Source of the DNA: Janthinobacterium sp. PAMC25594
GTDB taxonomy: Bacteria; Pseudomonadota; Gammaproteobacteria; Burkholderiales; Burkholderiaceae_D
Direction: 5' to 3'
Assembly (NCBI RefSeq): GCF_019443505.1
Contig: NZ_CP080377.1
Span: forward strand, 620,001 to 684,000
Length of the DNA: 64,000 nucleotides
Part shown: piece after piece, positions 31,662-39,371 of the stretch
Numbering within the stretch: the first letter of the stretch is position 1
Layout of the letters: every line of letters begins with the position of its first letter
Notes under the pieces: model-generated
Databases searched by the model: none
What the model saw: only the letters and a program-made list of their open reading frames with translations
Told to the model about the DNA's origin: nothing
Program-made: the position numbers and the translations under genes

Positions 31662-32502
31662 TCAGAAAGGACAATCGTCCACCATTTGTGGCAGTCCCGG
31701 TGCGGTCGCCAGGTACACGGCGCCGAGATTGTTGTTGCACCAGGTCTGCAAGCCGTCCATGCAATGGCCGGAAAGCGCCTGAAATGCGACCTGTGCAGCG
31801 CGCAGCATGTTTGTACAAAACGGCACCCGCCATGCATCGACTTCCGGCACCACGATGCCCCTGGAGCGGAAGTAGCGTTTCTGGTCGAGCGCCCTGCACT
31901 GCATTTCCTTGCCGCAGTATTTCGCTATGTAGCTGGCGATCTCGTGCGCCCCGGCCGCGCCGAAGCCGAAACGGTGCGGTCACGGACGTGGACCTGGCCC
32001 ATCGTTCGCCGTTCGGGCCACGCCCCAGGATGCCTTGCCAGATGGAGCGCAGCAGTGCATACATTTGCCGTCCTGCGATGGCCACATGAAAATGCAAGGC
32101 GCCACGGGCCTGTTCGTCAATGACCGCCACATAATGAAATTGTTTATGCTTACCAAGCTTTCGACAAAATGCCTTCCAGTGTTTTAATGCAAGTTCGCGG
32201 TCCAGCATGTTTTCTCGGTAGGTCAACGTCACCATGCGATCAGCGCCGATTTGCTTGCAGCAAAGTCGTACATTCTTCTTTGCGCGCCTGCCTGCATCGT
32301 CATCATTCACTTCGCGCTGGCTCGATTCGCCGCGTTTTTCCCGTGGTTTGCGCTGCAGCGCTGGACCGATAAAGAAACGTTCTTTAGCGACACTGACTTC
32401 ACACTGTCCATCTGGAAATACGCAGCGTCTGGCCGTGCAAGTATCGTTCCAGCTATTCTTGATACCTCTGCCGACCGACCACGCGCCAGAGCGAGTAAAC
32501 AA
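31662..32502 (-). pseudogene. Rolling-circle replication initiator (HUH type), two frameshifts
   Basis: The first frame reads QIGADRMVTLTYREN ... GALHFHVAIAGRQMY, where HFH is the HUH metal motif, to LGRGPNGERW. It then needs a one-base shift (giving GQVHVRD) and a second just after (FGFGAAGAHEIASYIAKYCGKE ... KRYFRSRGIVVPE). IASYIAKY carries the catalytic tyrosine region. The last frame ends MVDDCPF at 31662. The restored protein resembles initiators of filamentous phages and small plasmids. Two single-base losses make it inactive. The start is uncertain (TTG at 32502 or inside). Confidence 0.7.
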
Positions 32503-32625
32503 CGCCCTTTTATTTCAAATGATACAAACATGCTACAAAGCTGTTCAATAGTTTCGCGGATCCCTGTCGTTTACCTATGCAAGGCATGAACAACAAAGTT
32601 CTGCCGCACCAACAGGAGAGATCGT

Positions 32626-33195
32626 ATGGCAGGAATATCAGCAGTCAGCGGCGGTACGGGATTTATCCCTACGCAAAGCAAAAAAGACGTCACCAGCGCG
32701 GCGAGTGCCGCAGAGCAAAAGATCGCCGCGCCGGTCAGCGAGCCGCCGCAGGGTGCCAATGCGGAAGTCGCTGGCGCGACGGCCAGTAAGGCGCCGAACG
32801 GCGCGGCAGCGTTGTCGAACACGCTGCAGAGCCAGTACGACGCCTCGCGCGTAGACACGTCGGCCGTCGATGGACGCGCCGCCAAGACTGAGACTGGCAG
32901 CGCCGACACGGCCGAAGCTGGCGGTACCGAACAGGCCGACGCGTCGGCGGTCAGCGATGACGCCAGCCTCACCGCCACGGCGAGTTCCAGCGAGACTTAC
33001 GAAGCCGAAGACAAGAACGAAAACGGCGAAGTCACCGAGCAGGAGCGCGCGGACTACAAGGAAACCAACGCCTATCTCAACAAGCATCCCGAAGCCGCTG
33101 CCAACGCAAAAGTCAAGGTCGCGGTCGATGCCTACGTGAATGGCGCGGCATCCTTCGCCGAACCACCATGGTCCGCCATTGCGACGCAGGCCTGA
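32626..33195 (+). CDS. Low-complexity acidic protein with one EF-hand loop
   Basis: 189 residues, rich in Ala, Ser, Thr, Glu and Asp, with no signal peptide or membrane helix. Residues 129-140 (DKNENGEVTEQE) have the right residue at every calcium-binding position of a canonical EF-hand loop (1, 3, 5, 7, 12, with Gly at 6). The rest is probably disordered. AGGAGAG precedes the ATG. It lies 66 nt upstream of a two-component system on the same strand and may be controlled or sensed with it. No known family. Confidence 0.7.
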   Translation: MAGISAVSGGTGFIPTQSKKDVTSAASAAEQKIAAPVSEPPQGANAEVAGATASKAPNGAAALSNTLQSQYDASRVDTSAVDGRAAKTETGSADTAEAGGTEQADASAVSDDASLTATASSSETYEAEDKNENGEVTEQERADYKETNAYLNKHPEAAANAKVKVAVDAYVNGAASFAEPPWSAIATQA

Positions 33196-33261
33196 TACTA
33201 CAATGGCGAGTATCAGTTAAACTGCTCCCGCTTACCGTTTCGTTCCTGTTTCAAGTAGACC

Positions 33262-33996
33262 ATGCCAACAACTGCCGAAGTGCTCATCGTCGACGATGAT
33301 CCCGATATCTGTACCCTGCTAGTCGCCTATCTGGGTGATTTCGGCATCCGCGCCCAAGCGGTCCATGACGGCACCGCGATGCGCGCGTCTCTTGCCCGGC
33401 AGCGCTTCGACATCATCATCCTGGATTTGATGTTGCCGGGTGAAGATGGACTGTCCCTGTGTCACAGCATCCGCTTCCTGTCTGATATTCCCATACTGAT
33501 GCTCACGGCGCGGGGCGAACGCGGCGACAAGGTGGCCGGACTGGAGGCTGGCGCCGACGATTACGTGATTAAACCGTTCGACCCGCGCGAGCTGGTGGCG
33601 CGACTGCACACCATCTTGCGGCGCATTCGTGGCCGCGGCGTGGGAGCGCCGCCGACGTTAGAGCGCAGGCCGCCGCCGGCCAACGACATCTGCTTCGGTG
33701 GCTGGCGGCTGAACCGCGCCACTCGCGAACTGACCTCGCCCGCGCAGTTGCTGATCCCCCTGTCCTACGGTGAATTCCGGCTGTTGTCTGCGTTCATCGA
33801 GAAGCCGCAAAGTGTCCTCAGCCGTAGCTATCTGTTGAGTGCAGCGCGCGGGCGCAGCATGGAGGCGTACGACCGAACCATCGACTTGCTGGTGTCTCGG
33901 CTGCGCCAGAAACTCGACACCGACAGCACGGCCAAGCCGCTGTTGCGCACCATCCGCGGCGAGGGTTATCTGCTCGACGTGGCATTCGAAGCATGA
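33262..33996 (+). CDS. OmpR/PhoB-type response regulator
   Basis: 244 residues. The receiver has the acidic pocket DDD (11-13), phosphorylated Asp55 in IILDLMLPG, and Lys in DDYVIKPFDPREL. The C-terminal winged helix runs from CFGGWRLNRATRELTS through LSYGEFRLLSAFIEKPQSVLSR to RTIDLLVSRLRQKLD and IRGEGYLL. It overlaps the kinase gene by four bases (ATGA). Confidence 0.94.
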   Translation: MPTTAEVLIVDDDPDICTLLVAYLGDFGIRAQAVHDGTAMRASLARQRFDIIILDLMLPGEDGLSLCHSIRFLSDIPILMLTARGERGDKVAGLEAGADDYVIKPFDPRELVARLHTILRRIRGRGVGAPPTLERRPPPANDICFGGWRLNRATRELTSPAQLLIPLSYGEFRLLSAFIEKPQSVLSRSYLLSAARGRSMEAYDRTIDLLVSRLRQKLDTDSTAKPLLRTIRGEGYLLDVAFEA

Positions 33997-34985
33997 GGTT
34001 CAAGTTCGTAGACACGCTGTTCTCTCGCCTGTTCGCCTTGGCAGTGGGCGCCATCGTGGCTAGCCACGCCATCGCCTTTGGCCTGTTTTTCATGCTCTAT
34101 CACGATGCGGCTCGCTGCCACCCGCAGCCGCCGGTGGGCGGCGTGGTCATTGGAGTCGTCACGGAGTTGTTGGCACTGGCCACGGCCGCCTGGCTGGGCG
34201 CGCGCAGCATCGCGCGTCCGATCCAGCAATTGGCGGCCGCCGCAGTTGAGCTCGGCAACGACGTGAACCGCTCGGCCCTGCCGGAAAGCGGCCCTGTCGA
34301 GGCGCAGTTGGCGGCGCGCGCTTTCAACCGCATGCAAGCCGATCTGCGGCAGCAACTGGCTGCCCGCGGCCACTTTCTCGCCGCCGTTTCGCACGACCTG
34401 CGCACCCCGCTGACGCGAATACGGCTGCGCGTGGAACAGTTGGCCGAGCCCGATGTGCGCGCCCAACTGCACGCCGATGCCACCGAGATGGCCGCCATGC
34501 TCGACGCCACACTGGAGTATCTGCGCGGCGAAGCGGCCGTCGAGGTCCCGGCCATGCTCGATGTGCAAGCCCTGGTGAGTTCAATGACTGAAGATTATCA
34601 GGAGCAGGGACACGCCATCGAATGCGCAGGCGTAGTCGCGCCCATTCTGGCGCAGCCGATCGCGTTGCGGCGCGCCCTGGCCAATTTGATGGAAAATGCG
34701 CTGCGTTACGGCGGAATGACGAAGGTTGAGTGCGCCATGCACCCATCCGGACTGTCCATCACGATCCACGACCAGGGCCCAGGCATTCCGGCCGCCGAAC
34801 TGACCGCCGTCATGCAGCCGTTCTACCGCCTGGAGTCGTCGCGTAACAAAGCCAGTGGTGGCGTGGGCCTCGGATTATCCATCGCGTGCGAAGCCATTGA
34901 GAGACAAGGCGGCACGCTCACCTTATACAACGCCCCCGAAGGCGGCCTGGTCGCCACAGTGCTGTTGCGACCGAACAAATGTTGA
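33993..34985 (+). CDS. Sensor histidine kinase with very short periplasmic loop
   Basis: 330 residues. Two membrane helices (about 12-36 and 51-70) enclose only about 14 residues (YHDAARCHPQPPVG) outside, with two His and one Cys. HAMP follows (RPIQQLAAAAVELGND), then phospho-accepting His134 in FLAAVSHDLRTPLTR and the ATPase motifs LMENALRYGG, DQGPGIP and GVGLGLSI. Kinases of this form usually sense at the membrane itself; the His/Cys loop could bind metal. Partner of the overlapping regulator. Confidence 0.93.
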   Translation: MRFKFVDTLFSRLFALAVGAIVASHAIAFGLFFMLYHDAARCHPQPPVGGVVIGVVTELLALATAAWLGARSIARPIQQLAAAAVELGNDVNRSALPESGPVEAQLAARAFNRMQADLRQQLAARGHFLAAVSHDLRTPLTRIRLRVEQLAEPDVRAQLHADATEMAAMLDATLEYLRGEAAVEVPAMLDVQALVSSMTEDYQEQGHAIECAGVVAPILAQPIALRRALANLMENALRYGGMTKVECAMHPSGLSITIHDQGPGIPAAELTAVMQPFYRLESSRNKASGGVGLGLSIACEAIERQGGTLTLYNAPEGGLVATVLLRPNKC

Positions 34986-35073
34986 GCGGCGCCAGCCAAT
35001 CCCGGCGGTCGCCGATGCGCATCCGTTGCGCGTGGTCAATGCCTGCACGAACACCGCAGCCGACCGACGCACC

Positions 35074-35430
35074 TCAGGCCGGGGCCGAGAATTCCTCGAA
35101 TGCCGCCAGCGCATTGGCGCAATACATCGCCGACGGCCCGCCGCCCATGTAGATGGCCATGCCCAGGATCTCTTCAAATTCGGCCCGGGTGGCGCCCAGC
35201 TTGACGAGGGCCTGCACATGAAAGCCGATGCAGGCATCGCAATGGGCCGCGATGCCCAGAGCCAGCGCAATGAACTCCTTGGTTTTCTTGTCCAGCGCAC
35301 CATCGCGCGTTGCCGCGCGCGCCAGATCACCAAAGCCTTTCATCACGTCGGGAGTATCCGCGCGCAGGGTCGCCAGTTGTTGCGACACCGACTGCGTCAA
35401 GGCGCGGTAGCCGCCAAGTTGCGTGCTCAT
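35074..35430 (-). CDS. AhpD-like carboxymuconolactone-decarboxylase-family protein
   Basis: 118 residues, all helical. The motif HCDACIGFHVQALVKLGAT carries the CxxC pair and the downstream His of AhpD-type peroxidase-reductase proteins; FIALALGIAAH and EILGMAIYMGGGPSAMYCANAL are the family's other helices. It probably acts in thiol or peroxide redox chemistry in the cytoplasm. It follows the DUF2892 gene with a 22-nt gap, in one unit beyond the sigma-54 activator. Confidence 0.88.
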   Translation of the reverse strand: MSTQLGGYRALTQSVSQQLATLRADTPDVMKGFGDLARAATRDGALDKKTKEFIALALGIAAHCDACIGFHVQALVKLGATRAEFEEILGMAIYMGGGPSAMYCANALAAFEEFSAPA

Positions 35431-35452
35431 GTTGTCACCTCCGTTGCCTGCC

Positions 35453-35644
35453 TCATTTTTTCACCGCACAGGTACGGATGCCAAACGGCAAATACGCGGG
35501 ACAGAAGCGGAAAATGCCTGTCGCCAGGGGAATCACGCCCAGCCAGCCCCAGGCGCCGATGGCACCGGCCAGGGTGGCCACGATCAGGCCCAGCCCCAGC
35601 AGTATCCGAATGGCACGATCAATATTGCCGACGTTCGCGTTCAT
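35453..35644 (-). CDS. DUF2892 (YgaP-membrane-domain-like) protein
   Basis: 63 residues: MNANVGNIDRAIRILLGLGLIV ... WGWLGVIPLATGIFRFCPAYLPFGIRTC, two membrane helices and the conserved FCPAY / GIRTC cysteine pair. This is the membrane part that follows rhodanese in YgaP and often accompanies persulfide-handling genes. GAGGAG precedes the ATG. It is the first gene of the pair with the AhpD-like gene and has a sigma-54-like promoter 94 nt upstream. Confidence 0.88.
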   Translation of the reverse strand: MNANVGNIDRAIRILLGLGLIVATLAGAIGAWGWLGVIPLATGIFRFCPAYLPFGIRTCAVKK

Positions 35645-35737
35645 GGTCTTGCTCCTCAATGGTTAATCTGCTTAAGCGTTGCGATGACAACACGAGACAC
35701 ACACCCAAGTTCCAGGTACGCGTCATGCTTCTATCTG

Positions 35738-35753
35738 AGCATATTTCATGCCA
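35738..35753 (-). promoter_or_regulatory. Sigma-54-like promoter of the DUF2892 gene
   Basis: On the minus strand TGGCATGAAATATGCT matches TGGCACG-N4-TTGCW at all but two of the conserved positions (T for C at the end of TGGCAC and A for T at the start of TTGC). It is weaker than the promoter at 37357, but an activator-type palindrome lies about 90 nt upstream of it. Confidence 0.5.
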
Positions 35754-35839
35754 GCGTTACGCCAACTGAGGAATGGATATAAAACAGGGACTTAGGGCGC
35801 TGCGGCAGGCAGCAGCGCGCTGCCAGTCAACTGATGACA

Positions 35840-35854
35840 CTGCCACACTGGCAG
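35840..35854. promoter_or_regulatory. Activator-site candidate CTGCCA-CAC-TGGCAG
   Basis: A perfect 6-3-6 palindrome 20 nt past the end of the activator gene and about 90 nt upstream of the sigma-54-like promoter at 35738-35753. The same half sites (TGCCA/TGGCA) recur twice on the other side of the activator gene, at 37257 and 37294. Confidence 0.5.
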
Positions 35855-35873
35855 CATGGCAGCGCTGCAAGGC

Positions 35874-37199
35874 CTAGGCGATGCCCAGCGCTTTCAGGCG
35901 GCGGTACAGGGTGCGCTCGCTGAGGCCCAGGTAAGCCGCGAGTTCCTTGCGCGTGCCGCCGAAGCTAGCGTGCAGCTCGGCCAATGGGATGCTGTCGCCG
36001 CGCACAGGCGTGGCTGGCGCGGCCCCCTGCTCCACCGGCGCCGCCAGCAGTTGCTCGATGCGCATCACGCCATCATCGGCGAACAGGCTGGCCCGTTCCA
36101 GCACGTTGCGCAGTTCGCGGATATTGCCCGGCCATGGGCGTTGCTGCAGCTGCGCCATGGCATCGGCGTCTATCGTCAGCGCGCGCTTGCCCGCTCCCGC
36201 GCGGCGCAGGAATGACTGCACCAGCAACGCGATGTCCTCGGGCCGCGCGCGCAGCGGCGGCAAGGCGATGGGAAAGGCACTGATGCGGTAATACAAGTCC
36301 TGTCGGAACTCGCCCCGCGCCATCATGTGTTCCAGCGATTTGTGGGTCGCGGCGACCAGGCGGAAATTGGCGTGCTGGGTCTCGACGCTGCCCACGCGCC
36401 GGTAAGTGCCCGATTCAATCAGGCGCAGCAGCTTGACTTGCATGGAAAGGGGCACGTCGCCTATTTCGTCGAGAAACAAGGTGCCGCCTTGCGCCGTATC
36501 GACCAGCCCCGGCTTGCGCGAGGTCGCGCCCGTGAAAGCGCCCTTTTCGTGTCCGAACAATTCGCTTTCGAATAGCGTTTCGGTCAGTCCGGAGCAATCG
36601 ACCACGACGAACGGTCCTGTGGCCCGCGTGCTGTTCTCGTGTACGGCACGCGCAAACAGTTCCTTGCCCGTACCTGACTCGCCCAGCAGCAGCACCGACA
36701 ACATCGATGGCGCCACGCGCTGCAATGCCGCCAGCACCCGGTTGAATGGGGCGGAGCGGCCCACCAGTCCCTCCTCGCTGGGCTTGGCCGAAGCGCTGCG
36801 CACCACTTCCAGCCGCTCGACATACGCGGTAATGCTGCCGCCGGCATCGAATATGGGACGCAGTTCGACGGCGACGTGCTCGGGGCCCCGCGGCGTATGG
36901 TGGATGTGCAGCACGCGGTCAGGCCCGCGCAGTTCCTGCGCCTTCTTCATGGGGCAATGTTCACCGGCCTGGTCACAAGGGGCATCGTAATGATGCGAGA
37001 TGCGGTAGCACTTGTGGCCGGTCACGGGCTCGCCGATGCTGCCAAATTGCCGCTGGTAGGCGACATTCGCGGCCAGAATCGTGTACTCGGGATCGAGCAC
37101 GATCATCGGCTGGACCTCGTGTTCGAGAAACGAGATCAGCGATTGCACCATGGGCGCGCTGGGGGATGGCTCGATGCGTGTGACCGGTGGCGTTGGCAT
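35874..37199 (-). CDS. Sigma-54-dependent transcriptional activator with Cys-rich PAS domain
   Basis: 441 residues. An N-terminal PAS domain (about 15-135) contains a cysteine cluster [24 protein letters not shown]. The AAA+ domain has Walker A GESGTGKE, the sigma-54 contact loop [15 protein letters not shown], Walker [12 protein letters not shown] and the arginine-finger region [10 protein letters not shown] Fis-type helix-turn-helix ends the protein ([20 protein letters not shown]). AAGGAG precedes the ATG. Cys-rich PAS and the divergent persulfide dioxygenase suggest sensing of sulfide, persulfide or redox state. Confidence 0.93.
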   Translation of the reverse strand: MPTPPVTRIEPSPSAPMVQSLISFLEHEVQPMIVLDPEYTILAANVAYQRQFGSIGEPVTGHKCYRISHHYDAPCDQAGEHCPMKKAQELRGPDRVLHIHHTPRGPEHVAVELRPIFDAGGSITAYVERLEVVRSASAKPSEEGLVGRSAPFNRVLAALQRVAPSMLSVLLLGESGTGKELFARAVHENSTRATGPFVVVDCSGLTETLFESELFGHEKGAFTGATSRKPGLVDTAQGGTLFLDEIGDVPLSMQVKLLRLIESGTYRRVGSVETQHANFRLVAATHKSLEHMMARGEFRQDLYYRISAFPIALPPLRARPEDIALLVQSFLRRAGAGKRALTIDADAMAQLQQRPWPGNIRELRNVLERASLFADDGVMRIEQLLAAPVEQGAAPATPVRGDSIPLAELHASFGGTRKELAAYLGLSERTLYRRLKALGIA

Positions 37200-37256
37200 G
37201 CTGGCTCCTTGTTGTGCAGCCATACTGTCGCAGGACTGCCAATGCGTCAAGTGACA

Positions 37257-37306
37257 CTGCCAGTGGCAGCGCCAAAGAGAGGTAACGCATGTTTACCACT
37301 GGCAGG
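37257..37306. promoter_or_regulatory. Two activator-site candidates, TGCCA-n-TGGCA type
   Basis: CTGCCAGTGGCAG (37257-37269, perfect 6-1-6 dyad) and TTACCACTGGCAG (37294-37306, one half altered) have centres 37 bp apart. They lie about 90 and 50 nt upstream of the -24 element at 37357, the normal range for enhancer sites of sigma-54 activators. Confidence 0.6.
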
Positions 37307-37356
37307 AAAACGCATGGAATCAGGCACTTGGGAAAGATGTGTAGCCCACCGCGTAC

Positions 37357-37373
37357 TGGCACAGGTCTTGCAT
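37357..37373 (+). promoter_or_regulatory. Sigma-54 promoter (-24/-12) of the MBL-fold gene
   Basis: TGGCAC (37357-37362), AGGTC, TTGCAT (37368-37373): a full match to the consensus with correct spacing. The gene's ATG is 55 nt further on. Together with the divergent activator gene this is strong evidence of RpoN control. Confidence 0.85.
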
Positions 37374-37427
37374 TACCAGTTAGACCTCATGCACGCCAGG
37401 CTTGCACACCCAGGAAATAGACGCATC

Positions 37428-38309
37428 ATGGCCAACACATCACCGCAAATAGAAGGTTTCTTCGACCCCGCCACCAGCACCGTCAGCTATCTGGTGCTCG
37501 ATCCGGCCACGCGCCGCTGCGCCTTGATCGACAGCGTACTCGACTATGATCCGAAGTCGGGCTGCACCAGTACCGCCTCGGCCGACCGCCTGCTGGCGCG
37601 CATCGCGGCCCTGGACGCCAGGGTCGAATGGATACTGGAAACCCATGTGCATGCGGATCATTTGACCGCCGCGCCCTACCTGAAGGAAATGCTGGGTGGC
37701 AAGATCGGCATCGGCCAGCATATCGCCACCGTGCAGCGGGTATTCGGCAAGTTGTTCAACACCTGCGACGAGGTGGCGCGCGACGGCAGCCAGTTCGACC
37801 ATCTGTTTGCCGATGGCGAGCTGTTTTCCATCGGCGCGCTGCAATGCCGCGCCCTGCACACGCCCGGCCACACCCCCGCCTGCATGAGCTACGTCGTCAG
37901 TGACGCTGCGCACAGCGCCGCCTTTGTCGGCGACACGCTGTTCATGCCCGACTATGGCACGGCACGCTGCGACTTTCCCGGCGGCGATGCACGCACCCTG
38001 TTCCACTCCATCAACAAGGTACTGAGTTTGCCGGAGCATACCCTGCTCTACATGTGCCATGACTACCAGCCGGGCGGGCGCGAAGTGCGCTATGTCAGCA
38101 CCGTCGGCGAGGAGCGCACCGGCAATATCCATGTGCGCAACGGCATCAGCGAAGAAGAATTTGTTGCCATGCGTACCAAACGCGATGCGTCGCTGGAAAT
38201 GCCGACCCTGATCCTGCCATCGGTGCAAGTCAATATGCGCGCCGGGCATTTTCCCGAGCCTGAGGCGAACGGCATACGCTATCTGAAAATACCGCTCAAC
38301 GCGGTCTGA
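37428..38309 (+). CDS. ETHE1/Blh-like MBL-fold persulfide dioxygenase
   Basis: 293 residues. The metallo-beta-lactamase motifs are THVHADH (His-x-His-x-Asp-His), LHTPGHTPACMSY and FVGDTLF, ending in CHDYQP. This combination and length match the Blh/ETHE1-like group, which oxidises glutathione or cysteine persulfide to sulfite with one iron. It lacks a rhodanese domain. It acts in the cytoplasm. AGGAAA is about 10 nt before the ATG. Transcription should come from the sigma-54 promoter at 37357, not from a BigR-type repressor as in other species. Confidence 0.88.
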   Translation: MANTSPQIEGFFDPATSTVSYLVLDPATRRCALIDSVLDYDPKSGCTSTASADRLLARIAALDARVEWILETHVHADHLTAAPYLKEMLGGKIGIGQHIATVQRVFGKLFNTCDEVARDGSQFDHLFADGELFSIGALQCRALHTPGHTPACMSYVVSDAAHSAAFVGDTLFMPDYGTARCDFPGGDARTLFHSINKVLSLPEHTLLYMCHDYQPGGREVRYVSTVGEERTGNIHVRNGISEEEFVAMRTKRDASLEMPTLILPSVQVNMRAGHFPEPEANGIRYLKIPLNAV

Positions 38310-38531
38310 AAACATGCAAACTCATCCACGGCCCCTTGCGCACCAAACAACAGGCCCGCGATGGCCAGGAAACAAGCGCGGCGGCGCATTCTGCCGCATG
38401 TTTCTGCAAATAATTGATCTCACGATGGTTGACCCGCAAATACCCGGATTTGTCGTCGCGCGATGCCGTTCGGGTAAGTATGATGTCAGCATGAACTGCC
38501 ATGCTCAGGTGGTTATCAAGGAGAGCAAGCG

Positions 38532-38894
38532 ATGTTCTTAGCGCGTACATGCATGGCGCTGTCTGCCCTGGTTTTCAGCAATGCGGTCCATGCGGATGTC
38601 CACTGCACGGATCCGATTGCCGACTGGAAACCTCGCGAGCAATTGCAGCGCGAAGCCGAACAGCGCGGCTGGACTGTCCAGCGCATCAAGATCGATGATG
38701 GCTGCTACGAGCTCAGAGCCATTGATCGCAACGGCAACAAAGTCAAGGCCAAATACTCCCCGGCGTCGCTGCGCATGCGCAGCATGGCGGTGGACTTCGG
38801 CAACAACGGCGACGCCTCCGACTACCTCGGCCCTGTACCGCAGGCTCCCGTCAGGCGGCCTTCAGGTCCGACATCCCAAGGGGAAAAGAAATGA
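38532..38894 (+). CDS. PepSY-like periplasmic protein
   Basis: 120 residues with a signal peptide (ending NAVHA, about residue 22). The mature domain (WKPREQLQREAEQRGWTVQRIKIDDGCYELRAIDRNGNKVKAKYSP) is the PepSY_2 pattern of helix and three strands, and two cysteines (VHC and DGC) may pair. The C-terminal tail is Pro/Ser-rich. It overlaps the DUF2271 gene by four bases and starts the flavinylation operon. AAGGAGAG precedes the ATG. Confidence 0.82.
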   Translation: MFLARTCMALSALVFSNAVHADVHCTDPIADWKPREQLQREAEQRGWTVQRIKIDDGCYELRAIDRNGNKVKAKYSPASLRMRSMAVDFGNNGDASDYLGPVPQAPVRRPSGPTSQGEKK

Positions 38895-39361
38895 AAAACA
38901 TCACAGCCTGCGCCTGCCTTGCAGGTGCATTGGCGCTGCCAGGTTTCGTCCAGGCACGCCCGGTCACACTCACCGCGCAACTGAAGAACTACGCCGGCAA
39001 CGGCGCCTACCTGGCGGTATATGTCACGGATGCCGCCGGCAAGTACAAGAAAACGTTATGGGTAGCCGGAAAGAAGACCAAGTATTACAAGCACCTGAGC
39101 GACTGGGCCCGCGGTAGCGGCCTGAACGCGGGCGAATTTGACGGGATCAGCGGAGCGAGCGTCGGCAGCGGCAAGACCCTCAAGGTGACGGTCGAACTGG
39201 CCGACACCCTGATCGATGCAGGTTACGAGATCCGGGTTGACAGCGCCGCAGAGGACGGACGCGACAATCCGGCCGACGTGCGCACGCCACTGAGCAAACA
39301 GGGCGCCGGCAAACCCGTCGGTGGACGCGGCTACGTCAAGTCCTTCATTTACGACATGTAG
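38891..39361 (+). CDS. DUF2271 periplasmic protein, predicted covalent FMN carrier
   Basis: 156 residues with a signal peptide (1-22, ending FVQA). The DUF2271 body includes FDGISGASVGSGK; Asp84-to-Ser90 (DGISGAS) fits the ApbE flavinylation motif D-x-x-[ST]-G-A-[ST], with Ser90 as acceptor. ApbE attaches FMN through phosphoester to that residue. The ApbE gene is two genes downstream in the same operon. It would receive electrons from the membrane reductase encoded next and hand them to an unknown periplasmic acceptor. Confidence 0.85.
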   Translation: MKNITACACLAGALALPGFVQARPVTLTAQLKNYAGNGAYLAVYVTDAAGKYKKTLWVAGKKTKYYKHLSDWARGSGLNAGEFDGISGASVGSGKTLKVTVELADTLIDAGYEIRVDSAAEDGRDNPADVRTPLSKQGAGKPVGGRGYVKSFIYDM

Positions 39362-39371
39362 CCACCGCCGC

